Assembly: GCA_001687465.1 (NCBI GenBank)
Contig: LVLI01000364.1
Coordinates: 37,828 to 101,827 of the forward strand
DNA length: 64,000 nucleotides
Reading direction: 5' to 3'
Origin: Halocafeteria seosinensis
Lineage: Eukaryota > Sar > Bigyra > Bicosoecida
Shown here: positions 11,102 to 21,427 of the stretch, in pieces
How positions within the stretch are numbered: position 1 is the stretch's first letter
Layout of the letters: each line of letters opens with the position of its first letter
The notes under the pieces: generated by a model
Database searches by the model: none
What the model saw: only the letters and a program-made list of their open reading frames with translations
What the model was told of the DNA's origin: nothing
Program-made: the position numbers and the translations under genes

Positions 11102-11240
11102 ACTGCCTCGCATACTTTCCAAAATTCGGTATACATAGATGGTACAAGTACAAAATATTAAGGGAATACCAATGTCTTATCCAAGCGCCGTAGTGTCTAT
11201 TGCTTTCTTAGTCCAAGAGGAAGCCAAGCGAGTCTGGCAT

Positions 11241-13247
11241 TCACTCAGAGAGCCGTCCCAAGACGAAACGGTAGAGCATGTTTTTCACATCTGGACCGTG
11301 TTGAGGGCCGAAAAACTCTTCCGTTATGTCTTTACCCGCACGATCTATGAGGATCTGTGGGCCACCGGGGTGTTTCGGAACAAATGGGGTGACGTCATAT
11401 ACCTTCTTGTCTATAATAACCCAGCAGTCTTCTTCCTTGTTGTGCTTGCCTACCTCCTCTCGTGTGAAAGACTTTTCAGGAACGGGAGGATCATCTGCTT
11501 CAGTTTTTATCCGTCCCACTATAAACCGTTTAATGGTTGAAAACACGGAGTCAGGATGCTGGGGTCCATGAAACCCTTCCGAATTGTCCTTCCCTGGTTT
11601 GCGCAAGAGGGCTACCTCCCCGCCTGGATGCCGGTCAACATATTTCGTAACATCGTATACATAACCATCGACGATAATCCAAAGATCATCTTTCTTGTTG
11701 TGCCTAGCCACTTCGTGTTCAGAATACAGCGGCAACTCGTCTTCACTGAGGTTGGACCCCTCTCCCCTATCCGCATCTGTGTCCGTATCGTCTCGACGAA
11801 CTCGTGGTCGCGGATTTTTCATATGTCGAAAGTATTCTTTGGTCAAGTAGAGTCCTTGCTCCACGTTCCATAGCGGTCTGTAACCAAAATCCCTCTTTGC
11901 CGCTTCGCAGCGATACCAATGGTGCGTTGCAGAGATAACTAGTCGAGAGGGGCTCAATGTTATCTCCTTACCGAACATCTTAGCGATCCCTTGGGCGAGA
12001 TGAGCAATGGCAAGCATGGGTTTGTAAGGCAGTCTGATTGAAGGTGGGTCGTAATCCAGCATATCCAGAATCTTGCCCATAAATTCCCAAAATCGAATTG
12101 GCTCATCGTTTGTTATAAAGTAGGCCTTGCCATTGATAGGCGAATTTGGAGATAACTTTTCGGCCGCCTTCATGTGACCATGAATCACATTGCCGACGTA
12201 CGTGAAATCGACAACGTTATCGCAGTTTCCTATTGCAAACTTCGATTTACCCTTTTGCGCCAGTTCAACCAAAGTAGGGACCAACTGGGCATCTTTCGGG
12301 CCAAAGATACCATGAGGACGAATACTGACGGCAGCTAACTTGTCACTGTGTTGGGTCGCTGAATCGAGAACAGCTTGTTCAGCTTCTGCTTTAGTTCGCG
12401 AATACTCATCCCGGAATTGCGGTGGATATCCTACACTCTCATCGACCCCGTATTGGTCGTCGCCTCCAAACACCACTGAAGCAGAGGACGTAAAGACTAG
12501 TTTCTTGATACCGTTCTTTAAGCAGGCCTCTATAACATGTTTGGTTCCTTCAACGTTTACTTTTTGTAACGTTCCGGTATCACTATGAGGGTTCGGGCTA
12601 GCAAGATGGATCACCAAGTCGTGTCCCTTGAAGGCCTCGGTTACTTCGTCCTGCTTGAGCAGATTCCCCCGAACTACGGTTACTTGAGGCGACTCAAATT
12701 TGGCTTTGACGATGTCGAAAACAGTCACCTTGCAACCTTGTTCAACAAGACACTCTACCATCATCTTTCCGAGGAACCCAGAACCTCCAGTCACTAACAC
12801 ATTTTGAGGAAGCTGTCATGTACAGAATAACGAACGCAATCCAAAACCTCGAAAGAAGTCTTAAGTTCCCCAACGCACATACCTGGTACTTGGGATACTG
12901 AATCGCCTTGACGTTTTCTTCAATTCCTTCGGAAAAAGTCATGGACACAGGCTGCATCGTAGGTAGCATCGAAGTCATACAATACTTAGTAAATGTCCCA
13001 ATATCGAGCATATTACGCGTACCGGGATTTTCATCCATTCCACGGCAAAGTAGACAAACGACGCAAGCAGCGCAATGGCGGTGGTCCAGAACATCGTATG
13101 GGGGTCCAAATCACCGGGTATCCCTATCCCTGCCTCCTCATTATAGCCCTTATTGGCCTCCTTGGAGGCTGCTGCTGCTCCTTCTGAGTACACCAGGAGA
13201 CCAAAGGAGGCCAAGGTGAATGCACGCTGCCACAGATTCATCATCAT
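11241..13247 (-). CDS. ERG26: ERG26/NSDHL-type sterol-4-carboxylate 3-dehydrogenase fused to two cytochrome b5 domains
   Basis: Model complement(join(11241..12812,12883..12951,13023..13247)), 621 aa, introns in phase 0. Residues 1-75: possible signal-like segment and a membrane span (TMFWTTAIALLASFVYFAV). Residues ~103-440: extended short-chain dehydrogenase with the TGGSGFLG nucleotide-binding motif, FTSSASVVFGG, and the YSRTK catalytic Tyr/Lys near residue 236. This is the 3beta-HSD-like family that oxidatively decarboxylates 4-carboxysterols. Residues ~464-534 and ~550-620: two complete b5 domains, each with HPGG and a second His (in GPQH) exactly 24 residues later, so both should bind heme. 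No known Erg26 I recall carries b5 domains. The fusion lies within one uninterrupted exon, so it is not an annotation join. Confidence 0.93.
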
Positions 13248-13954
13248 TCTACGCAGAGAAACGCCTAATTGATTGTGAAATGCACAATATTGCGTGTATA
13301 CCGATGAGTAACTCAATCAACTCTGTGGATGATACACGATATGGTCTGGAGCAAGGTACAAGCAGGTAGATGGCTTTACCAGCGATTTCCAGGCTATCTA
13401 CGAAGCGCGCACTGCAAATACAGATGGTAATGTACCCCTTACTGTCATATTCCAATGGAAATAGTGTCTATGAAAGGTGCATAGGCCTCTGAATAGACGT
13501 AGGGGCGTCTATTTGCTTGCAGCATTATATGCCTCTATTCACCTATTCTATGGTATATTTCACTCACTGGTTACCTATACAGCATCATTAGCACTAAAAA
13601 TGAGGTTATGCTGTTCAATAGTACTGAATAGAGCACGTAATAGAGTCTACAGCCTCTCCCAGAGTGCTGGCGGAGGAGGACGTCCTTTATCACCTTACCT
13701 ACCACAGCTACAATGCCCCATATTCTCATGACACCTTTATATCGCCATTTACACATATTGTATCCCTCGGCGCATTCCCAGTCGTACGTGCCTATCAACA
13801 ATACGGGAGCATCGTTGAAGTCTTGCTCCCCTTTTCAACGTATTCTCTCTGTTTGTATTATACACTCTATTTTCCTCCAGTTTGTGCCTTCTACATGGCT
13901 TCTGCTGTTCGTTAAGCAAGGGACAACTACCTCCGGTACAACGGTGGCGAAAGA
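13248..13954. other. Intergenic between ERG26 fusion and golgin; no convincing gene
   Basis: AT-richer sequence between divergent genes. Short ORFs on both strands (for example 13713..14006) have biased, hydrophobic or random-looking translations and no splice-supported continuation. The interval must contain the promoters of both flanking genes. I see no clear motif. Confidence 0.5.
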
Positions 13955-16095
13955 ATGGAAGAGGAACGGCCCTATGAAAGCCGGAAAGCGTTTGTCTCAG
14001 GGTTAACGAATGCTGCCTCCTCTTTATGGAGTGCTGTAGTCTCGGATGAGGAAGATCTTGCCGGGACAACTCCAGATACGGCTCCCAGATCAACGTCGGT
14101 GCCCACGTGGAAGCACCACAGTGGAAATACCCCTGGGAATCAACCCATCATCGCGTCATCGTCGGTAGCGGATTCGGATTCGAATCCGCAAAAGGATCAG
14201 ACAGCGTTGAATACCTCCACGATGACCACAAATCAGGAGCATGAGCATTCTATGGACTTCAGTCCCGCGAGGTCGGAAAAGGTGGAAGAGCTCCTACGGA
14301 CATACAGAGAGAACTCGCCACAGAAAGTACGGAGTCAACCAGGAAGCCGTAGAAATAGTCTTTCTGGAGCAGCTCCCGGGCAACGCTCTACTGCTTCGAC
14401 CCCTCCAATCAAAGGAATGGCAATGGAGGAAGCGAACATGATGCCACTGTTTGGTGCCAGGTCTGCGGCAGCTCCCGAAGGGGTGGTTGATGTTATAAAC
14501 CATCAAGGCCATCGAAATCAGCAAGTAAGCAGCCAATTTGAAGCCAGAAGAAGCAGTGTTTCCGGTGAAGAGGTAGGTCGCCCAAAGGCTCGCTTCTTTC
14601 CAGGATACAACCCACTAGAGTGCATGGATTTTAATCTACTCTCTTGCAGAGGCTCAATACTACGCAGGCTCTGGAGGAGACACATTTGAAAGAAAGAGTG
14701 TTTAGGCTATCACGGCGGGTGCAGCAGATGGAAGAATCGTACGACCAGTTACAAAAGGAGCATCGAGAATCTCTAAGCAGGGAACGCCAAATGCAACAAG
14801 CGCTTCAAGCTCGTGATGAAAAGATGCGGGAGCTACTGGATAGAACTGAGGAGCAGGCAATATCAACACATCACAACCAACAGTGGGAATCGCAACGGGC
14901 CAAACTACTTACCCAGCTTCGGGAATCGGAGAGCGCAAAGCAAGAATTAGAGAATCAGCTGGCGCAAGTAAAGCAAGAGCGTTACAAGATCGAAGCTGCG
15001 AACCAAAGTAACAGTGGTAACGCAGCAGCATACGAGAAGGAATTACAGCAATTGCGGAAAAAGGTTCAAACTCTTGAAGAGGAGAAAACTGCCACCGAAG
15101 CCAAGCTCCGTGTGACAGAAAGCAAGAATACAGTGTTAGAAAGAGATATACGCAAGGCTGAGTCTGCTAATGCGAATCTGCAGAAGGTGTTAGAAGACCA
15201 AGTGAACTCAGCCGAAAACGAGGAACAGTTAAGGCAACTGCAGGAGAAGTGTTCCTCTCTGGAGAAACGGCTTCGAACGGTCGAGGATGAAAGGGAAGGA
15301 TACAGGCAAAGAGCGGCGGATTTAGAGCATAGGCTCCGTACTTCTGAATCAGAACTGAATGACCTGAAGAGCTCACAATCTCAGGAGAGCGCCAGCCAAT
15401 CAGAGTCGATGTATCAGAAGTTATCGCAAGAACGAGCGCTAAAAATTGCCAGACTGCAGGATCAGGTACGATCTTTAGAACAGGAATTGGAGCGCTGCAA
15501 ACGGGCTCAGGCGTTCCTAGATGATGATTCTGTTAATAAACGAGTTGTTGCCCAACTGATTGTAGGCTACTTCAACGGTGTAGCAGATTCCAAGCAAACC
15601 CTTCAGGCTCTAGCGAGCATGTTGGATATGACACAAGAAGATAAGCAGGCAATTGGTCTTTTGCCACCTGAGCTGCCGAAGTTCTGGGATGAAGATGATG
15701 AAAACAGTAAGCCGACGAGCGAACGCTCTGCTACGAATGCCAGCCGCTCACAACCGGCTTCTTCTGGTTCAGCTACAGAAAACGAAACATTAGATTCTGG
15801 CAATAAGCATGGAGGATTCGTGGATGCATTCATTCATTACTTGATGCGTGAAAGCAATGATATGGCTGATGAGGCTGGAGCTCGTAGTACTGGGGCTGAT
15901 CAGCAGGAAGGACGTCGTTCTTCCGTGTCTGCGTCGTCGGTATCGGCTTCCTTCGTGCGAGGTCCCGTTTCTGATACAAGTAGCGATGGGACTAGTAGCG
16001 GATCTACTTCTACCACCGCTACCACAGTCGTTTACTCTACCTCCGTAAACTCGTCTCAAACGTCTCAAGTAGATTCCCAACCCGCTAGAGATTGA
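13955..16095 (+). CDS. Golgin with long coiled coil and C-terminal GRAB-like domain
   Basis: Model join(13955..14572,14650..16095), 687 aa, one 77-nt phase-0 intron. The N-terminal ~200 residues are Ser/Pro-rich and disordered after a short amphipathic start. Residues ~210-490 are a continuous Gln/Glu/Lys-rich heptad region (coiled coil). Residues ~500-545 (NKRVVAQLIVGYFNG...QTLQALASMLDMTQEDKQAIGL) match the GRIP-related Arf-binding (GRAB) domain of GMAP-210/Rud3: two helices that bind Arf1-GTP at the cis-Golgi. The tail is Ser/Thr-rich. The inferred role is a Golgi-tethering golgin in ER-Golgi traffic. The coiled coil alone would be non-specific; the GRAB match is what supports the call. Confidence 0.78.
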
Positions 16096-16698
16096 ATCGA
16101 TTCTTTGTTTGGAACGTCGAAGGCAAGCAAAACATAATTTGCAGATAGTGAATTTCTAACGATTACTCCAGCAACCGTTTAATCGGCCGCAATGAAAAAT
16201 ATCACGTAGTTCGCATGATGAGCATCAATTCCTAAAACTACTGTAGTCATTTGCCAACAAGTATACAACGTGAGAGAAATGACAGGTTTCATATCGTACA
16301 ACACATTTATCTTGCAACAATCACGGGTTTCATTCTGAACAAAAGTCCTTTTCCGGAGCAAAAACGAAAGAGTTGCATCAAGAAGTCTTCGAAAAGTACC
16401 ACAGTGTGCAGGAGGTTAATGAACTCCTCACACGTGAATCGATCAGAACAAAAACCTAGTCGGCTGCACTATGTTATGTTGTTGTACTCCACCAGTGCAA
16501 AAAACAAGACAATGGGCGTCCTTCCTCGGCTCAGTGGGCCCCTCACTGGCAAAACCAATGTCCGTTAACTATGTGGCACCGTCACATCGACACAAACACT
16601 CGGAGCCGCATTGGTCCTGCCGTACATACAGTATAGCAGTGTTGAGGTGTTCACAGAGCTTTGAAGCATTCGAGTGCGACCAGAGCTGTCCAATCGAA
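16096..16698. other. Intergenic between golgin and GLUG-repeat protein
   Basis: No convincing gene. The frame of the following gene is open upstream from 16471, so translation could begin there and add 76 residues. That extension is Cys/His/Ser-rich without a signal sequence, and the ATG at 16699 gives a more plausible membrane-targeting N-terminus. Confidence 0.5.
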
Positions 16699-18699
16699 AT
16701 GGAAGACGCGAGAGAGCGAGGGCGAGGATCAAGGAAGCCCTGGAGCTCAGCTGAGAGGTTAGATCCTCCCGGAGTATTTCCTACAGTGTCCACAGTAGCT
16801 TTGGGGACTGCAATACTGTTGAATGCATTGAGTGTCTCACTATTTGCAGATGCAGTGGATCTGCGAAGCAGTATTATTGATGGAAACGAATCTTGTTTCG
16901 AGTACAACGCTGGCACGAAATCATTCCGAATGACTTGCAGTGTGCTGAACTGGATGGACCAAGGATACGACGCTGATACTTACATATCTCTGGGCACAAA
17001 CGAAACATTTGACGGAGGGAACAAGGATGACAACGGAGAATTGTTTATTGATTTAAGTGGAATCGTCGACTTTCAGGGGCTATTTGAAATCAAGAAAGAG
17101 GAGGTTGAAACTTTTGCTGAAGCTCCTTTGATAAAGGGCGTTCATGTCAAGAACGGTACCGTTGGAAAAAGGGGTGGGTTTATAGTTCGACAACAACAGA
17201 CCTATTTTACTATTCTTTCATGTAGCTCCACCGGAGATATCGTCGGTCGTGAAGCAGGTGGTATAAGTGGCTGGAAGAGTGGTCTTAATTTTGGTCAAAT
17301 TGAGATATCGAATTCCCATTCAACAGGGAGGCTAGTGGGATTGGATACAGGCGGTATCACAGGAGAAGCTGTCGGTTTTAACGGCGGAACCGCCCATATA
17401 AAACAGTGTTACTCAACAGGCAATATTGAAGGGCAAGCTGCCGGCGGCATTTGTGGAAATACTGCTGGTCGCGACCATGGTAGAGTATATGTTTCACAAT
17501 CGTATTCAACAGGAGATATTACTACGACTGCTCTTCAGAGTGGTGGAATTGTTGGTAATATTGCTGGTTGGAGTAATGGATATGTTCATATTCAAGAATG
17601 TTACAGTACTGGAAAGATAGCTGCAGCATGGAGTGGAGGTATTATCGGAGATGATACGGCGGATAACAATGGTGAAGTGCACGTTTTAAATTCCTATTCT
17701 AGAGGAGACGTAGAGGCAGCAAAAGCAGGAGGTATTACGGGAAGAAATGTAGGCGGATTCGGAGCGTCAACGTTGGCGGATTTTGGAAGTGTGTATATTA
17801 CTAATACTTATGCGTCTGGTATGGTAAGACTTGACAACGCAGGAGGCATACTAGGAAGCATTGATAGTAACTTTGTCGGCCATACTATCGAGGTGAGGCA
17901 TTCAGTGTACCGAAAAAGAATTGTTGGTGACGACCCAGGAAGCCATTCTTCCAGAGGCACCACTACTTTTGTTGGCAATTCAAACGATTTAGATAAAATA
18001 CGAGGCCAATTGTACGGTTCTGGTGAAGGTGTCCAATATTGGGATGATAAATTCTGGGCCATTATTGGAGCGGACGAATTTCCTATTCTGCGATTCCAGC
18101 TTCCTACCCCATCGCCCACTACCTCCACAACTCCAACACCAACTACTACAAGGACTTCAACAAGTTCTAGAAGGGCCACAACAACACTATCCAGTACTTC
18201 TTCACCTTCTTCCTCGAGAACTACGACCTCTTTATCGACTCCATCGTCACCCGTGAGCCTATCCCCGACTCATTCCACAGCCTCGACGGTATCGAAAACC
18301 TCAGCACTATCACAAAGCAGCACAGGTACATGCAGTTTTTCATCATCGACAATGCAAACAGAAACAGCAACGCAAGCACAGAGCAGCACAATTACATCAA
18401 GAGTTTTACGTACTACTGCGTCGCCATTACAGAGCAGCGGTGTCATATTAGGCGTTTCAAGCAGTGGGTATCCATCGACAGCGCAAACGGCAACGAAGAA
18501 GTGCACATCAAGCGTCTCTACTCAAATACCAAAATCGTCAGGGTCACCACGTAGACCCATTGCATTAAGGAAAGTGCTTCCGGTTCAAAGACCAGCGAGA
18601 GCTGTCCAAAAGTGTGTGTGTCCAGAACCACTGGGATGTCCAGAGACAAAATCGATAGTGCAGAGAATAGCAAGAACTAGCAAAGGGCCAAAAAAGTGA
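16699..18699 (+). CDS. Surface/secreted protein with GLUG-like repeats and mucin-like Ser/Thr stalk
   Basis: Intronless, 666 aa from the chosen ATG. A basic N-terminus precedes one hydrophobic segment (TVALGTAILLNALSVSLFADA, residues ~35-55), a signal anchor or uncleaved signal. After an N-terminal globular part, residues ~174-400 hold about seven GLUG-like repeats of ~30-35 residues with the core SYSTG-(D/N)I-x(4-8)-AGGI-x-G. The second half (residues ~470-610) is almost entirely Thr/Ser/Pro and likely O-glycosylated. A basic Cys-containing tail (CVCPEPLGCPE) ends it. GLUG motifs occur in bacterial and protist surface proteins, and adhesion or cell-wall function is an inference. A second start at 16471 is possible. 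Confidence 0.75.
   Translation: MEDARERGRGSRKPWSSAERLDPPGVFPTVSTVALGTAILLNALSVSLFADAVDLRSSIIDGNESCFEYNAGTKSFRMTCSVLNWMDQGYDADTYISLGTNETFDGGNKDDNGELFIDLSGIVDFQGLFEIKKEEVETFAEAPLIKGVHVKNGTVGKRGGFIVRQQQTYFTILSCSSTGDIVGREAGGISGWKSGLNFGQIEISNSHSTGRLVGLDTGGITGEAVGFNGGTAHIKQCYSTGNIEGQAAGGICGNTAGRDHGRVYVSQSYSTGDITTTALQSGGIVGNIAGWSNGYVHIQECYSTGKIAAAWSGGIIGDDTADNNGEVHVLNSYSRGDVEAAKAGGITGRNVGGFGASTLADFGSVYITNTYASGMVRLDNAGGILGSIDSNFVGHTIEVRHSVYRKRIVGDDPGSHSSRGTTTFVGNSNDLDKIRGQLYGSGEGVQYWDDKFWAIIGADEFPILRFQLPTPSPTTSTTPTPTTTRTSTSSRRATTTLSSTSSPSSSRTTTSLSTPSSPVSLSPTHSTASTVSKTSALSQSSTGTCSFSSSTMQTETATQAQSSTITSRVLRTTASPLQSSGVILGVSSSGYPSTAQTATKKCTSSVSTQIPKSSGSPRRPIALRKVLPVQRPARAVQKCVCPEPLGCPETKSIVQRIARTSKGPKK
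17218..17920 (+). repeat. Tandem GLUG-like repeat block (about seven units)
   Basis: Repeating units each encode Ser-(T/Y)-(S)-T-G then a short variable stretch and (A)GGI-x-G. Examples start near 17221, 17314, 17407, 17503, 17599, 17695 and 17803. Units have diverged in nucleotide sequence more than in the SYSTG/GGI core, which indicates an old array held by selection. Confidence 0.7.
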
Positions 18700-20341
18700 G
18701 CGGATCATCTGGGCAAAGAGTGTGAGTGATGCAGCCATATTACATTGTAAACGATTTAGCAGGGCGAATCTTCTAGGACTTTACTTACGTTGTATTTTAT
18801 TTTTGAAAATGGCAGACAATGCAGGGGCTGGACATTCGGTTGGCCCCTGGCCAGCACTTCGATTTGAAGTCAAGTGACTGCAAGTTTAGCAGGTGCTCGA
18901 ACGCCTTATCCGTAATATTTCGGTTTGCCGACATCCACTAAGTCCCAGACGTCTCAATTTCGATAGATGAGCAATGTCTTCATCCTCGAGATCCCATTGC
19001 CATGGAGTCCATGGCATGGACATTCCAGTGAGGTCAAATTCGACAGATTTTGTAAGCCGGACCCGTGAAGGAATGGTTCGCGTTCAATCATGGTCAGATC
19101 CAACGATTTCACGTTCGCGGTTAGGGTTCTATTTGTTACTTGGTACCTGCCCATAGTCAACAACCGTTGCTAAGTGTCAGACCCGCTCCCGAAGAAGCGG
19201 GGATTTAAGCTGCAAAACACTCGAGGGTCCTATACTGTACTGTACAACTTGGTGGGAATAGGAAACAGCTCGTGTGGTAGACGGCACGAAGAAATAAAAA
19301 CATAAAAGGATATTGTACAGGAGAAAATAATGTAACACAAAAGGAACCCGCCAAAAAAAAAAAGAAAAAGTGAGGGGGTTAAAAGAAACCAAATTTTTGT
19401 CACAGCATTAGGTATGGTTCACCAGGCAGTTTTTCCTCCACAGACAGCTTAGCCTTGCTGTACGGTCCATATGTGTTAAGCAGTAAGTTAGCTGCCAGTA
19501 ACGGCTCTGCTTGTACCAAACGATCCGGTGGTAGAAAGGATTTCATTTCAACTCAGTGTCCTTCTGAGCATGGTTCGTGGAACAGCGGGCCTGCAGCTGC
19601 CAGACACGGGCACCAGCTGCTACCTAAGTGTAGCGGCTAACATCCAGCTGCCGGTGGGCCATCAGTCACATCTTCGTCGTCGTGACGCACTAATTGTCGC
19701 ACCACTTTATCAAAGAGCCGTCTCCATGGATTGCTCATTGTGCACCGCGCCTCATCGAGCGAGGTGGATTGAGGGCAACAAGCGGCCTCAAAAAGTCGCC
19801 TCGTTATAGAATGTCCTTCTGCCCTGAAAGCCATGTCCTACTTTCTACAAGTAGGGTGGCGACGCAACTTGGGATCGGTCCCCAATCCCCTGTTGGGGAT
19901 GGGGATGGAAGTCCAGCTGGGGATGCTTTGGGGAAGGATAGCAAATACAAATATAATTGATATTGTCATGATTGCGCATATGCTCTAATTAGCATGTCCA
20001 CACTCTTTCCAGGAGTATCCGAGGATTCCTTATAACATTACCTGAAATCCGAACCGAATTTCTCCGCGTTGTGAAGGGCTTCCTTAGGCTGAAGCAGCTT
20101 TAGAGATGAGTACGATGACGATGATGAAGAAATGGTGGATCTAAATGTGCAACACATCGGAACAGATGCAGCTTCTAACCCAGACAACGACCCAGGAGAG
20201 CAGGGTCAGCCTGTGTGCAAGCCCCTCGGAGAGCAAGCCCACGGCCAAGACAACGAAGATGCAGGCACAGAAGAAGAAAGGGTCTAAAACGGCCCCATTA
20301 CTGTAGTTCAGTGTATAGTTAGCACGGATGTAAAACTGCAG
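18700..20341. other. Gene-poor interval; no intact gene seen
   Basis: Mostly low-information sequence with a short A-rich tract near 19350-19370. An acidic open stretch (about 20106-20287, rich in Asp/Glu/Gln) has no start or splice support and may be a relic related to the decayed nuclease downstream. One dispersed-repeat copy lies at 19581-19671. Confidence 0.45.
19581..19671 (+). repeat. Dispersed repeat, copy 1
   Basis: About 91 nt resembling 33879-33971. Shared blocks in the same order and orientation are AACAG(C/T)GGGCC, GCTGC, ACACGGGCAC and CCGGTGGGC(C/T)ATC-x-GTCACAT. By eye about three quarters of bases match. It has no coding potential and could be a remnant of a small mobile element or a structured non-coding sequence. 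Confidence 0.55.
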
Positions 20342-20823
20342 GAGATCGATTGCTACACGATGGGCGATGTGACGTGGGATCAGCTACAAGAGTGTGCTTC
20401 GCAGTGTCATTTTTGGAGCCAGGATCTCGGACTCGGGTATACGGGCCGGATACTGTTATTACTCGCTATTAATTGAATGGATTGGACCGAACGACTGTGG
20501 TGCAGAAATGTAGAGAACCGCTTCCAAGCCATCAGACAGTTGACTCGACAGTACGCCGTGTTGGAAGTGGGGATTGCGTTTTTCGGCGAGTGTTCAGGAT
20601 CGGCATGCGTCCATCTGTTACTGTGTGTCATGCTTCAGAAAGGTACGCTCGTGTTGTGTGTTGTTGGGATCACGAGGAGACATGTTCGCATGTACTGTAT
20701 GCGCCCACGGCAGGGCCATTATACCCGTAACAGCTCGGGCATATCCCTTCTTAGCACGCCAAGGGTTTGATTTGAATAATGCGTTCACCAACGGTCTTCC
20801 GTATAGTGTGGCAGCCAACAAGT
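20342..20823 (+). pseudogene. Decayed PARN/TOE1-type CAF1-family 3'-5' exoribonuclease
   Basis: Three blocks of the CAF1/PARN family appear in order. Block 1 (20342-20475) carries a DVTWDQL...CHFWSQDLGLGYTG stretch, which aligns with the family's EVT...DFxxxDLExTG active-site region; the first catalytic Glu position reads Gly. Block 2 (20477-20600) aligns with the ERYxxLRxxxxxFxxxQxGxxxF helix (ENRFQAIRQLTRQYAVLEVG). Block 3 (20733-20823, another frame) aligns with the FLxxxGFDxNxxxxxGxPY segment. Blocks 1 and 2 share a frame broken by one TGA at 20474-20476, and block 3 needs a frame change. Broken frames and the lost Glu argue for a pseudogene. An unusual intron structure is the alternative. 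Confidence 0.6.
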
Positions 20824-21427
20824 GAATCCTCAGCATACACTGGAACCGACACTCGCCTATTAAAATACGCTTCAAGGGAGATGCAAGCTGATGATGGCCA
20901 AACTGTCTGTCACGTTGATGGGCCACAACGTGAAGGGGTTCACCCCTCATACGGCGTAGCGTAGCCTGTAGCTTACCCGTCTTACGGTATGAGCAATACT
21001 AACACACTCACAGGGTCGACGTAGGTAGCCGTGTCGTAGAAGTTGCAGACGAACAGGTCACCCTTTGGTAGTTGTACTACGAATCGGTACTTGTAGAAGC
21101 ATACAACTACTTGTACTGCTGGGTAGCATCGGTGGCGCACGCAATTAGCTACAGCGTCAAAATACTCACATTAAGATTGAAACAGCCCACTTCATTCGAA
21201 TACACTGTCGTCGAGGGATTGTAAACCCTTCCTATGCCAGCGTGACCCGCGGTGGTGCACCATGGAGCGGCGATACCCGCGCCGCGGTGGGGCGAAATGC
21301 GAAAATAGGCAATACACCGTTTACATGGATTGTTGGGCTATGCGTAAGACTACAGGATACTCCACCTCTGTATCTATCTGTTGTAGAATCGCTGTTGGAT
21401 GGAAATAGGGAGAATGCGCTGAAAATA

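Noticed and set aside
14169-14189. GGATTCGAATCCG, another T-loop-like palindrome
   Set aside because: It is within the golgin coding exon and no cloverleaf can be built.
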